The notes under the pieces are model-generated. The model had not been told where the DNA came from. It did not search any database and worked only from the letters and a program-made list of their open reading frames with translations. A stretch of 64,000 nucleotides of DNA from NCBI RefSeq assembly GCF_034043515.1, contig NZ_CP138214.1:2914001-2978000 (forward strand), in the 5' to 3' direction. The position numbers were made by a program, and so were the translations under genes. Of the stretch, positions 45,074 through 53,818 are shown in pieces (position 1 is the first letter of the stretch; every line of letters starts with the position of its first letter). Origin of the DNA: Pseudomonas sp. MUP55 (GTDB taxonomy: Bacteria > Pseudomonadota > Gammaproteobacteria > Pseudomonadales > Pseudomonadaceae).

Positions 45074-45900
45074 GATTTACGGTAGATCCGTTCCTGTTTG
45101 ACCAAGGGTTCGAATTGCTTGCTGTAGGCGGAAAAATCAAGGGTTTCCTTGCTGCCAAGCACCAGGAAGCCGCGATGACACAGCGACTCATGAAACAACC
45201 CAAACGCCCTGTCTTGCAACTTTTTATTGAAATAAATCAATACGTTGCGACACGAAATTAATTGAGTTTCTGAGAATACGCTGTCGGTGGCAAGGCTATG
45301 GTCGGCGAACGTGACGTTCTCGCGCAGTGTCTTGTCGAAGATCGCGTTATCGTAAGCTGCGGTGTAGTAGTCGGCAAATGAACGTTGCCCACCGGCCTGC
45401 TGATAGTTCGCCGTATAGGCGCGCACGTTCTCCAGGGAGAAGATGCCCTGCTTGGCTTTGTCCAGTGAGGCGGGATTGATGTCGGTGGCGTAGATGATGG
45501 TGCGTTCGAGCAAACCTTCCTCGCGCAGCAGGATCGCCATGGAGTACACCTCCTCGCCGGTGCTGCAGCCGGCGATCCAGATCTTGATCGACGGGTAGGT
45601 CTTGAGCAGCGGCACCACTTCCTGGCGAATCGCGAGAAAGTGCGACGGGTCGCGAAACATCTCGCTCACGGGGATAGTCAGGAATTGCAGCAATTGCATG
45701 AACGCGGCCGGGTCATGCAGCACCCGCTCCTGCAGCGCGGAGATCGTCGCGCAGTCGAACTGGCGCAAGGCATGGGCCACCCGCCGCTTGACCGACGCAC
45801 CGGAGTAGTCGCGAAAGTCGTAGCTGTACTTGAGGTAAATCGCCTCGATCAACAGGCGCAGCTCGATGTCGCTGCTTTTGTCCAAAAAACTTCGCTCCAC
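45070..45900 (-). CDS. CheR-type protein-glutamate methyltransferase (276 aa)
   Basis: SAM-dependent methyltransferase. The N-terminal helical domain (R-R-V-A-H-A-L-R-Q-F) is followed by the SAM-binding fold with I-W-I-A-G-C-S-T-G-E-E-V-Y-S and C-R-N-V-L-I-Y-F. It has no TPR or pentapeptide-binding extension. The gene begins immediately after the stop codon of the large hybrid kinase and overlaps the CheB-like gene by four bases, so the three proteins are made as a unit. Such CheR/CheB/hybrid kinase sets form non-flagellar signalling modules. Confidence 0.93.
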   Translation of the reverse strand: MERSFLDKSSDIELRLLIEAIYLKYSYDFRDYSGASVKRRVAHALRQFDCATISALQERVLHDPAAFMQLLQFLTIPVSEMFRDPSHFLAIRQEVVPLLKTYPSIKIWIAGCSTGEEVYSMAILLREEGLLERTIIYATDINPASLDKAKQGIFSLENVRAYTANYQQAGGQRSFADYYTAAYDNAIFDKTLRENVTFADHSLATDSVFSETQLISCRNVLIYFNKKLQDRAFGLFHESLCHRGFLVLGSKETLDFSAYSKQFEPLVKQERIYRKS

Positions 45901-48900
45901 TTAAATGCGTTCCATCTTCGGTAGCCATACACGAATCAATGAGAACAGACGGTCCAGATCAATCGGTTTGGCCAGGTAATCGTTGGAACCTGCGGCCAGG
46001 CAACGCTCCTGGTCGTCTTTCATGGCTTTGGCGGTCACGGCAATGATCGGCAGCTTTTTCCAGCGCGGGTCCTGGCGGATCAGAGCCGTCGCTTCGTAGC
46101 CATCCATCTCCGGCATCATCACGTCCATCAAAACCAGATCGATATCCTCCACTTCATTGAGCTTGGCGATGGCTTCATGGCCGTTGCGCCCGATCACCAC
46201 CACGGCGCCCTTGTGTTCCAGCGCACTGGTCAGGGCGAAGATATTGCGCACGTCATCGTCCACCAGCAGGATCTTGCGCCCTTCGAATACCTTGTCGCGG
46301 CTGCGCGCCGTCTTGAGCATCTTCTGGCGGTCATGGGACAACTGGGATTCGACTTTGTGCAGAAACAGCGTGACTTCATCGAGCAGGCGCTCCGGAGAGC
46401 GGGCGCCTTTGATGATGATCGAGCGCGAATACTTGCGCAGTTCCGCTTCTTCATCGCGGGTCAGGTTGCGCCCGGTGTAGACGATCACCGGCGGGAACGA
46501 GCAGATGTCCTCGGTAGCCATGCGCTTGAGCAGCTCATTACCGAGCATGTCCGGCAGCTTGAGGTCGATGATCATGCAGTCGTAGACGTTGGTGCGCAGC
46601 AGGTCCAGGGCCGCCTGGGCATAGCCGACATCGGTGATTTCAATATCATCGTCGCCGATCAGGCGGGCAATGCTGTCGCGCTGCAGGTCGTCGTCTTCTA
46701 CCAGCAACACCCGTTTGACCTTTTGTGTCAGCTTGGCTTCCAGGCGCGCGAACACGTCCTTGAGCTCTTCACGGGTGGTGGGTTTCACCGCATAACCGAT
46801 GGCGCCCATGTGCATGGCGGCTTCCACGCGGTCTTCCACGGAAATCACATGCACCGGAATGTGCCGGGTGTTGGCGTGCTCCTTGAGACGTTGCAGCACC
46901 GTCAGCCCGGAATGGTCCGGCAGGCGCATGTCCAGCAGGATTGCGTCGGGGATGAACTCTTCGGCCAGGCTGTAGCCTTCGTCGGCACCGTGGGCGACCA
47001 GGCAGTTGTAGCCCAGCTCATGGGCCAAGTCGAAGAGGATGCGCGCAAAATTCGGCTCATCTTCCACCACCAGGATGCAGCGGGTGGTGAACGGGGCCTT
47101 GTCACGGTCATCGGCAAAGCGTGGGATGCGCTCGGCATCGACTACCGGTAGCGGCGCAACCTTGACTGGCTCCGGAGCTGGCACCACGACGGCCGGGCGC
47201 GGGGCCTCGATCGGCGCGGCATCTTCACCGCGTTCGACATACTGTTCAGGCAATACCAGAGTAAAGATGCTGCCCTTGCCCGGCTCGCTGGTCACGCTGA
47301 TGTAGCCGCCCAGCAAGGTCGCCAGGTCGCGGGAGATGGACAGGCCCAGGCCCGTACCGCCGTAACGGCGGTTAGTGGTGCCATCGGCCTGGCGGAAGGC
47401 TTCGAAGATGCTTTCCTGTTGATCCTGAGCGATACCGATGCCCGAGTCGCGCACGGTGAACGCAATGCCCTCCCCCGGCGCTCGGGACACCGACAGGCTG
47501 ACGTCGCCCTGCTCGGTGAACTTGATCGCGTTGGACAGCAGGTTCTTGAGGATCTGCTCCAGTCGCTGGCGGTCGGTGAACAGCAAGCTCGGCGCGCCTT
47601 CCTGCAGGTCGATCTGGAAGCCCAGCTTGCGATCCTTGGCCAGCGGCTCGAACATGCCGCGCAGGCCGTCGACCAGGCGCTCGACACTGGAATTTTCCGG
47701 GCGCACTTCCAACTTGCCGGCTTCTACCTTGGAAATATCCAGGATGTCGTTGATCAGGTTGAGCAGGTCGTTGCCAGCCGAATAGATCGACTCGGCAAAC
47801 TTGACCTGTTCGGCACTGAGGTTTTCCTGGGGATTCTCGGCCAGCAGTTTGGCCAGGATCAGCGAGCTGTTGAGCGGCGTGCGCAGCTCGTGGGACATGT
47901 TGGCAAGAAATTCCGACTTGTACTTGCTTGAGCGCTGCAGCTCCTCGGCGCGGTCTTCCAGTTCCAGCTGAACCTTGTTGAGCTCGATGTTCTTGCGGTC
48001 CATGGCATCGCGCTGGTCGGCCAGGGTCTGGGTCTGTTCGGCCAGCTGCTCGTTGGTCTGCTCAAGCTCCGCTTGCTGGGTTTCCAGGTGCGCCTGGGAT
48101 TCCTTGAGAATGCGTGACTGCTCTTCCAGCTCTTCGTTGGCGGTCTTGAGTTCTTCCTGCTGTACTTGCAGTTCTTCATTGAGCTGCTGGGTTTCGGCGA
48201 GCACTTCCTGCAGGCGCTGGCGATAACGCGCGGCTTCGATGGACGTGCCGATATTGCCCGCGATCAGCTCCAGCAATTCCACATCGCGCTCTTGCAGTGG
48301 GCGCAGGAAACCCAGTTCGATCACGCCGTTGACCCGATCGTCATCGCTGGTGGGCACCACCAGTACGCTGCGGGTTGCGCCTTCGCCCAGCCCGGAGCTG
48401 ACCTTGAAGTAATCCACCGGCACATCGTCCAGGCGGATCAGGCGATCGAGCTGAGCGGCCTGCCCCACAATGCCCTCGTCGCTGTAGATCGATTGCTCCT
48501 GCTGTTCCTGCTCGCGGGAAAAACCATAAGTGGCCACACGCTTGAGACCGCCGTGTTCCTCGCGCACGTACAGCGCCGCGACGGCCGAACCCATGTACTG
48601 GGCAAAAAATTGCAGGATATTGCGCCCCAGCATGTTCAGGGTCAGTTGGCCCAGCACTTGTTCGGCCAGCTCAGTCTGGCCGTTGCGCAGCCAGGCTTGC
48701 TGCTCCAGGCGACGTGCAATTTTTTGTTGGGATGCAAGGTTGGCGCTGTAGCTTTCTGAAAGTGCGAGCAGGTTCTTTCTGCCGACGTAGGCAAGAAAAC
48801 CACTCAACCCCAGCACAAAGGCCAGATAGAGAGCGACGCTGAGCACCGTCGTGCGGGTGACCTCCTGGTTACGGGTAATGCGGAACTGCTGCTCCATCGC

Positions 48901-49398
48901 GACCGCGTCTTCATATTCCTTGCGAATCTCATCGGTCAGGCGCTTGCCCCGGCCTGCCTTCACCGCACCGCGGAAGTCACCGCTGGCGCGCTGTAGCTCG
49001 ATCATCGACTGCGCGTAGTTGTTCCACTCGATCTGCAGCGCTTCAAGACGCTTGAGGCGGTCGACCTGCTGCGGGTTGTCGGCAACCAGTTCCTGCAGAT
49101 TGCGCAGGTCGGCAATGATCCGCGGCTTGGCCACTTCATAGGGGTCAAGGAAATGCTCGTCGCCGGTAATCAGGAAGCCGCGCATGCCGGTTTCCAGGTC
49201 AACCGTCAGTTTGGACGACTCATTGAGGTTGTTGATCACCCGGTCGGTGTGCTCCACCCACTGGATCACCGACAGCAGATAAGTGATCAGCACAACGAAA
49301 AATACCGCGCTGAGCACCCCCACCCCCAGTGGCAGGGCCACGTTGCGGCTCAGGAGTTTACGGAAGCTCTTTTCATCAACTGACGACGCGGGAGTCAT
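45901..49398 (-). CDS. large membrane hybrid histidine kinase: CHASE3, GAF, kinase, three receivers (1165 aa)
   Basis: Domain order: membrane helix (~25-50), periplasmic CHASE3-like region with R-G-F-L-I-T-G-D-E, second helix (~190-210), GAF domain (~270-400), long Gln/Glu-rich coiled coil (~410-510), HisKA (N-M-S-H-E-L-R-T-P-L), HATPase (D-S-G-I-G-I, G-T-G-L-G-L-S), then three receivers with Asp in L-L-D-M-R-L-P-D-H, I-I-D-L-K-L-P-D-M and L-M-D-V-M-M-P-E-M. The ATG at 49398 has AAGG seven bases upstream; the frame stays open 21 codons further. It is the first gene of the minus-strand signalling chain and probably the phosphate source for the receiver proteins below it. Confidence 0.93.
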   Translation of the reverse strand: MTPASSVDEKSFRKLLSRNVALPLGVGVLSAVFFVVLITYLLSVIQWVEHTDRVINNLNESSKLTVDLETGMRGFLITGDEHFLDPYEVAKPRIIADLRNLQELVADNPQQVDRLKRLEALQIEWNNYAQSMIELQRASGDFRGAVKAGRGKRLTDEIRKEYEDAVAMEQQFRITRNQEVTRTTVLSVALYLAFVLGLSGFLAYVGRKNLLALSESYSANLASQQKIARRLEQQAWLRNGQTELAEQVLGQLTLNMLGRNILQFFAQYMGSAVAALYVREEHGGLKRVATYGFSREQEQQEQSIYSDEGIVGQAAQLDRLIRLDDVPVDYFKVSSGLGEGATRSVLVVPTSDDDRVNGVIELGFLRPLQERDVELLELIAGNIGTSIEAARYRQRLQEVLAETQQLNEELQVQQEELKTANEELEEQSRILKESQAHLETQQAELEQTNEQLAEQTQTLADQRDAMDRKNIELNKVQLELEDRAEELQRSSKYKSEFLANMSHELRTPLNSSLILAKLLAENPQENLSAEQVKFAESIYSAGNDLLNLINDILDISKVEAGKLEVRPENSSVERLVDGLRGMFEPLAKDRKLGFQIDLQEGAPSLLFTDRQRLEQILKNLLSNAIKFTEQGDVSLSVSRAPGEGIAFTVRDSGIGIAQDQQESIFEAFRQADGTTNRRYGGTGLGLSISRDLATLLGGYISVTSEPGKGSIFTLVLPEQYVERGEDAAPIEAPRPAVVVPAPEPVKVAPLPVVDAERIPRFADDRDKAPFTTRCILVVEDEPNFARILFDLAHELGYNCLVAHGADEGYSLAEEFIPDAILLDMRLPDHSGLTVLQRLKEHANTRHIPVHVISVEDRVEAAMHMGAIGYAVKPTTREELKDVFARLEAKLTQKVKRVLLVEDDDLQRDSIARLIGDDDIEITDVGYAQAALDLLRTNVYDCMIIDLKLPDMLGNELLKRMATEDICSFPPVIVYTGRNLTRDEEAELRKYSRSIIIKGARSPERLLDEVTLFLHKVESQLSHDRQKMLKTARSRDKVFEGRKILLVDDDVRNIFALTSALEHKGAVVVIGRNGHEAIAKLNEVEDIDLVLMDVMMPEMDGYEATALIRQDPRWKKLPIIAVTAKAMKDDQERCLAAGSNDYLAKPIDLDRLFSLIRVWLPKMERI

Positions 49399-49638
49399 GG
49401 GCATGCCTTGGCCAAGTGCGGAAAAACCGGGAGTTTGCCCCAAAGTGACGATCAAGACCATTTTTCTGGAGTGGTTTGGTACAGATTCCTACTACAGAAC
49501 AGGCTATTCTGGCTGGTCTTTTGTATTGCATTGTTTTTGCCGTCCGAGGGAACTTGTCGATAGCCCGCGCTTACTCAAGTAACAGGCCCGTCAAGTGGCC
49601 AGCGGTAAAAACCTCATCTTTTTTGGGAACGCCTTATT

Positions 49639-49995
49639 ATGTCTACCTCCACCATCCTTGTTGTCGAAGACGACGCCATTGTGCGCATGCTGATCGTCGA
49701 TGTGCTTGAGGAGTTGGAGTTCGCAGTGCTTGAGGCCGCAGATGCGCAAGAGGCGCTGCAGGTGGTGAAGGCCAATGACACGGTCATTGACCTGATGATG
49801 ACCGACGTGGGCCTTCCGGACATGGACGGCAAGGAATTGGCGAACCTGGTCCGTACGCTGCGCCCTACCCTGCCTATCCTGTTCGCCAGCGGCTATGCCG
49901 AAACGATCGACGTGCCGGCCGGCATGCAGGTGATTGGCAAGCCATTTTCGATCGATCAACTGCGCGATAAAGTCAAATCCATGTTGCCCGCGTAA
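49639..49995 (+). CDS. CheY-like single-domain response regulator (118 aa)
   Basis: Receiver domain only: V-V-E-D-D-A-I-V acidic pair, phospho-Asp in M-M-T-D-V-G-L-P-D-M-D-G, and Lys in V-I-G-K-P-F-S. It resembles the C-terminal receiver of the hybrid kinase at 36921 (D-V-G-L-P-x-M-x-G) more than the receiver at 42831. It is divergent from the large hybrid kinase gene across a 240-base AT-richer gap that should hold both promoters. Confidence 0.9.
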   Translation: MSTSTILVVEDDAIVRMLIVDVLEELEFAVLEAADAQEALQVVKANDTVIDLMMTDVGLPDMDGKELANLVRTLRPTLPILFASGYAETIDVPAGMQVIGKPFSIDQLRDKVKSMLPA

Positions 49996-50102
49996 TCCCT
50001 TGTCCTTTTGCAGGTTTTAACGTGACGCCGGGGAAATAAAACAGGACACTCATCGCCTTCATTTCCCCGTCAGTCAAAAGAACTCTGGAAGGACGCAACA
50101 AC

Positions 50103-51503
50103 ATGATTGGACAACCTGCGCGCCTGGTGTTGGCGAGCCTCTCGATACTCATGAGCACTGGCGCCTGGGCCGACTTCACGGCGACCCCCAACGAAGCACG
50201 GGCCATCGCCAAGGAAGCCTACCTGTACGGCTACCCAGTGGTGCAGATGTACAAGACGCTCTACACCCAGGCCGTTGACAAAGGCGGCGCCAACTACAAG
50301 GCCGCGTTCAATCACATCGGCAATACCGCGCAGGTATTCACCCCCAAGGACACCGCGTTCGTGACGCCGAACTCGGACACGCCCTACTCCTTCGTCTGGA
50401 TGGACCTGCGCAAGGAACCGCTGGTACTGACCCTGCCCAAGATCGAAGACAACCGTTACTACTCGGTGCAGTTGATCGACCTCTATAGCCAGAACATCGC
50501 CTACCTGGGCACGCGCAGCACTGGCAACAACGGCGGCCACTATATGATCGCGGGGCCCGACTGGAAGGGTCAGCAGCCGGTCGACATCGACCGCGTGGTG
50601 TACAGCGAAAGCAATATCGCCTACGCGCTGTATCGCACCCAGCTGTTCGATGAAAAAGACCTGAGCAAGGTCAAGCAAATCCAGAACGGCTATAAAGTGC
50701 AGCCGCTGAGCAGCTACGTGAAACAACCGGCCCCGGCCAAAGTGCCGAAGATCGAGTGGCCCAAGCCGATGGCGAACATGGGCGACAGCCCGCAACTGTT
50801 CCGTTATCTGAACTTCATGCTCGCCTTCGCGGCACCGCAGGACAGTGAGAAAGACCTGCTGGCACGCTTCGCCACTATCGGCATCGCCCCCGGCGCGCCT
50901 TTCAAGCTGAACCAGTTGACCGCCGAGCAGCGCAAAGCCCTAGAAGATGGGATTGCCGATGGCAAGGCCGAGTTTGCCGCGTTCAAGAAAGACAAGATCG
51001 ATACCCAGCAAGTCTCCAGCGGGGAGTTGTTCGGCAGCCGTGACCGCCTGAAAAACAATTATCTGTACCGCTATGCCGGCGCCAACCTCGGTATTTTCGG
51101 CAACTCCACCGACGAAGCCGCTTACTTTACCTACTTCGATGACAGCGAAGGCAAACCGGCCAACGGCGCGCGCCGTAGCTACACGGTGCACTTTGCCAAG
51201 GATCAACTGCCGCCGGCGGATGCGTTCTGGTCGCTGACCATGTACGACGCCAAGACCAAGCTGCTGGTGCCCAACCACAAGAAACGTTACCTGATCAATT
51301 CCCGCATGCTGCCTGACCTGAAGCTGGACGCCGACGGCGGCCTGACCCTGGCCCTGCAGCATCACGAGCCACCGAAGGCCGAGCAGAGCAACTGGTTGCC
51401 CGCGCCAACCGGACCGTTCTTCGCGGTGCTGCGTATTTACCTGCCCAAGCCTGAAGTCAGTAACGGTCAGTGGAAATTGCCGCCGTTGACGCCGCTCAAG
51501 TAA
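50103..51503 (+). CDS. periplasmic DUF1254/DUF1214 protein (466 aa)
   Basis: A signal peptide (L-V-L-A-S-L-S-I-L-M-S-T-G-A-W-A) directs export. The N-terminal half matches the DUF1254 pattern (E-A-Y-L-Y-G-Y-P-V-V-Q-M, T-P-N-S-D-T-P-Y) and the C-terminal part DUF1214 (A-F-W-S-L-T-M-Y-D, P-T-G-P-F-F-A-V-L-R-I-Y). The biochemical role of these paired domains is not established. GGAAGG lies a few bases upstream of the ATG. It is a single gene with free space on both sides. Confidence 0.9.
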   Translation: MIGQPARLVLASLSILMSTGAWADFTATPNEARAIAKEAYLYGYPVVQMYKTLYTQAVDKGGANYKAAFNHIGNTAQVFTPKDTAFVTPNSDTPYSFVWMDLRKEPLVLTLPKIEDNRYYSVQLIDLYSQNIAYLGTRSTGNNGGHYMIAGPDWKGQQPVDIDRVVYSESNIAYALYRTQLFDEKDLSKVKQIQNGYKVQPLSSYVKQPAPAKVPKIEWPKPMANMGDSPQLFRYLNFMLAFAAPQDSEKDLLARFATIGIAPGAPFKLNQLTAEQRKALEDGIADGKAEFAAFKKDKIDTQQVSSGELFGSRDRLKNNYLYRYAGANLGIFGNSTDEAAYFTYFDDSEGKPANGARRSYTVHFAKDQLPPADAFWSLTMYDAKTKLLVPNHKKRYLINSRMLPDLKLDADGGLTLALQHHEPPKAEQSNWLPAPTGPFFAVLRIYLPKPEVSNGQWKLPPLTPLK

Positions 51504-51566
51504 CCCGCAGGCAATGAATGCGCGGCGCAGACGACTCACATGAGCCCTTGCGCCGCGTTGTCCTGG

Positions 51567-52232
51567 CTATCGGAGCTTGAGATAAGACTGATGCAGGTCG
51601 GATGCCCATCCATCGATGACGCTTTTCACATCGTCAGCCTTCATTACCTGGGAGTCGTTTGACAGCGGCTTTCCTGTGCCTTTGCGCACCACTTCGGCAA
51701 CCACTTTTCCGTTGGCGCCATCGAGAAACTGCGCTTCCGTGCCCAGGGTGGTTTCCTGGTCGCGAATTCCGGTGCCAGTACTCACTGCCGCCGCAAGGAA
51801 CGCAACAGGCACGTATTCGTATGGCTTGAGGCTTTGGGTTTTACTGCTGACCGCCGTAATCGCCGCGCGCACCACCAGCACTCCGGGGCCCGGACCTTTG
51901 GCCAGCGGCATTGAACGGGCCAGTTCACGCTTGAGCGCCTGGTTGTAATAGTCATTGATGCCGCGCAGGGTGCTGTCTGGAATTCGCGTGGTGGCTTGAG
52001 GCTTGGGGTAGAACTGTGTGGGCTCGATGTACACCGCGTTGTAGCGGCTCAGGTCGAGTTTGGGATCGACCCAGCGCATCACCTCGACGCCAGAGGGCGA
52101 CTTGGCTTCCTTAAGCCTGCTGTAGTCCGACAGAAAGCCCGAATACTCGTCCGGTTGCGTGACGTTGCTGGCGCAACCGGCCATGCCGATGGAGGCAATG
52201 CACAGCGCGCTGACCATTAGCCTAAGTTTCAT
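51567..52232 (-). CDS. DUF3313-like lipoprotein (221 aa)
   Basis: A lipoprotein signal peptide ends in a lipobox M-A-G-C at residues 18-21, so the mature protein begins with a lipidated Cys and sits in the inner or outer membrane. The pattern Y-S-G-F-L-S-D-Y-S-R-L with later Y-N-A-V-Y-I-E-P fits the DUF3313 family as I recall it. The function is unknown. It stands alone, convergent with the DUF1254 gene. Confidence 0.85.
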   Translation of the reverse strand: MKLRLMVSALCIASIGMAGCASNVTQPDEYSGFLSDYSRLKEAKSPSGVEVMRWVDPKLDLSRYNAVYIEPTQFYPKPQATTRIPDSTLRGINDYYNQALKRELARSMPLAKGPGPGVLVVRAAITAVSSKTQSLKPYEYVPVAFLAAAVSTGTGIRDQETTLGTEAQFLDGANGKVVAEVVRKGTGKPLSNDSQVMKADDVKSVIDGWASDLHQSYLKLR

Positions 52233-52544
52233 CAGTGAACTCCCTGGCGATCATTAATCGTAAGAATGAGCTGTAGGTATAGCCAAGTTCTGGGGAATAC
52301 ACCTGATTAACGCGGCAGCGCAAATTTATTCACAACGCCGGCGCGGCGTGTGCGGTGGTGGTGGCCCAAAAGCTGTCGGCGAGGCTGTTATCGCCGATAC
52401 GGCCTTCCCGCGTGCGCAGCCTTACATTGGCAAACCCTCGACCACCTAATCGGTCCGCAAGCCCGGCGGCCCACTGGCAACTGCATGTGACTAATCCGCG
52501 CGCGGTGGGTAAGGTGACATCACATCCCCTGTCCGGAGCATCGC
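52233..52544. other. 312-base intergenic region with a possible gene remnant
   Basis: It contains the promoter side of the lipoprotein gene and the leader of the racemase gene. A minus-strand frame ending at ~52333 reads protein-like near its end (A-D-R-L-G-G-R-G-F-A-N-V, G-D-N-S-L-A-D-S-F-W-A) but has no start signal and runs out near the racemase ATG. It may be a decayed gene end or chance. No terminator or repeat was seen. Confidence 0.3.
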
Positions 52545-53236
52545 ATGCGCACCATCGGCCTCATTGGCGGCATGAGCTGGGAGTCCAGTGCCGAGTACTA
52601 CCGCATCATCAACCAGCAGGTGCGCGACCGGCTCGGCCCGCTGCGTTCGGCGCAGCTGCTGATGTACAGCGTGGACTTCGGCCCCGTGGAGCAGGCCCAG
52701 CATGCGGGGCGCTGGGACGATGCCGGGCTGATTCTCGAAGAGGCCGCCCGCCGCCTGCAGGCCGCGGGCGCTGACTGTGTGGTGCTGTGTACCAATACCA
52801 TGCATAAAGTGGCGCCGCGTATCGAAGCGGCGGTGACGATTCCCTTTCTGCATATCGCCGATGCCGCCGCCGCCGCGGCGCTGGAGCGGGCACCCTGACC
52901 GTCGGCTTGCTCGGGACTGCGTTTACCATGGAACAGGACTTCCTCAAGTCTCGCTTGGTCGCGCAGGGCCTGACCGTGCTGGTGCCGGACGCCGAAGCGC
53001 GCAAGGACGTGCACCGGATCATCTATGAGGAGTTGTGCGTGGGCGTGATCAGCGCCGAATCACGCGCCATCTACCAGCGGGTGATCGAGTCCCTGGCCGC
53101 GCGCGGTGCCCAGGCGGTCATTCTCGGTTGCACCGAAATCAGCCTGTTGATCAAGCCCGAGCACAGCCAACTGCCACTGCTGGACACCACCGAGCTGCAT
53201 GCGCAGGCTGCGGTGGCGTTTGCGCTGAAGGATTAA
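52545..53236 (+). pseudogene. aspartate/glutamate racemase-family protein, frameshifted
   Basis: The first 117 codons give the family N-terminus (I-G-L-I-G-G-M-S-W-E-S) with the first catalytic Cys in V-V-L-C-T-N-T-M-H-K. The frame then hits a TGA near 52898. In the -1 frame the protein continues as T-L-T-V-G-L-L-G-T-A-F-T-M through the second catalytic Cys (V-I-L-G-C-T-E-I-S) to a normal C-terminus at 53236. Loss of one base in the GCGGG run around 52885-52890 explains the shift. Joined, the protein has the usual ~230 residues. It could be a real inactivation or a sequencing error in a G run. The stop overlaps the GNAT gene end by four bases. Confidence 0.85.
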
Positions 53237-53745
53237 GCCGGCTTGCGCAGGCGCGCCATGCTCAAGGTGTCGACGAAGACACCGTCACGCAGGGCGTAGT
53301 CGCGCCAGCGCCCTTCGACCTCGAAGCCGAATTTGCGATACAGGTTGTGCGCTGCTTCGTTGTCGGCGTACACCGTGAGTTCCACCCGGTGCAGGTTCAT
53401 CCAGTTGTCGGCCACGTCCAGCGCGGCCGTCAGCAATTTCGAACCGACGCCCTTGCCTTGCCAGGCGGTCGCCACCCCCATGCCGAATGACCCCACATGG
53501 GCCTGGCGCACGCGCAGGTACTGTTCCAGGCCCAATTGACCAATCACTTCACCGCCGTGCAGCGCCACCAGTTGCAGTCGGCGCTCGTTGTCCATCACCA
53601 GGCGCTTGCGCCACGCTTCGATTGACTGAAAAGGCATCTGCAGAACCTGACGGCATACGGCCGGTTCGTTGTAGAGCGCCGCGACGCCCTCAAGGTGGGC
53701 CTCGGTGAAACGCTGGATCACGATGGGTGGCTCAGGTGGGTGCAT
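53233..53745 (-). CDS. GNAT-family N-acetyltransferase (170 aa)
   Basis: Acetyl-CoA-dependent acyltransferase. The CoA-binding loop is A-W-Q-G-K-G-V-G-S-K-L, followed by L-H-R-V-E-L-T-V-Y-A-D-N-E-A-A-H-N-L-Y, then K-F-G-F-E-V-E-G. The whole pattern, including the N-terminal L-Y-N-E-P-A-V, recalls YhhY/AaaT-type amino acid acetyltransferases; the substrate is not certain. It is convergent with the racemase gene, overlapping by four bases. Confidence 0.88.
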   Translation of the reverse strand: MHPPEPPIVIQRFTEAHLEGVAALYNEPAVCRQVLQMPFQSIEAWRKRLVMDNERRLQLVALHGGEVIGQLGLEQYLRVRQAHVGSFGMGVATAWQGKGVGSKLLTAALDVADNWMNLHRVELTVYADNEAAHNLYRKFGFEVEGRWRDYALRDGVFVDTLSMARLRKPA

Positions 53746-53818
53746 CGTATTTCATCCGTTGAAAGACCAGTGGCCGCCCAGTGTAGGGGATTGCGCCATT
53801 GGCACAACAGGCTGTCGT

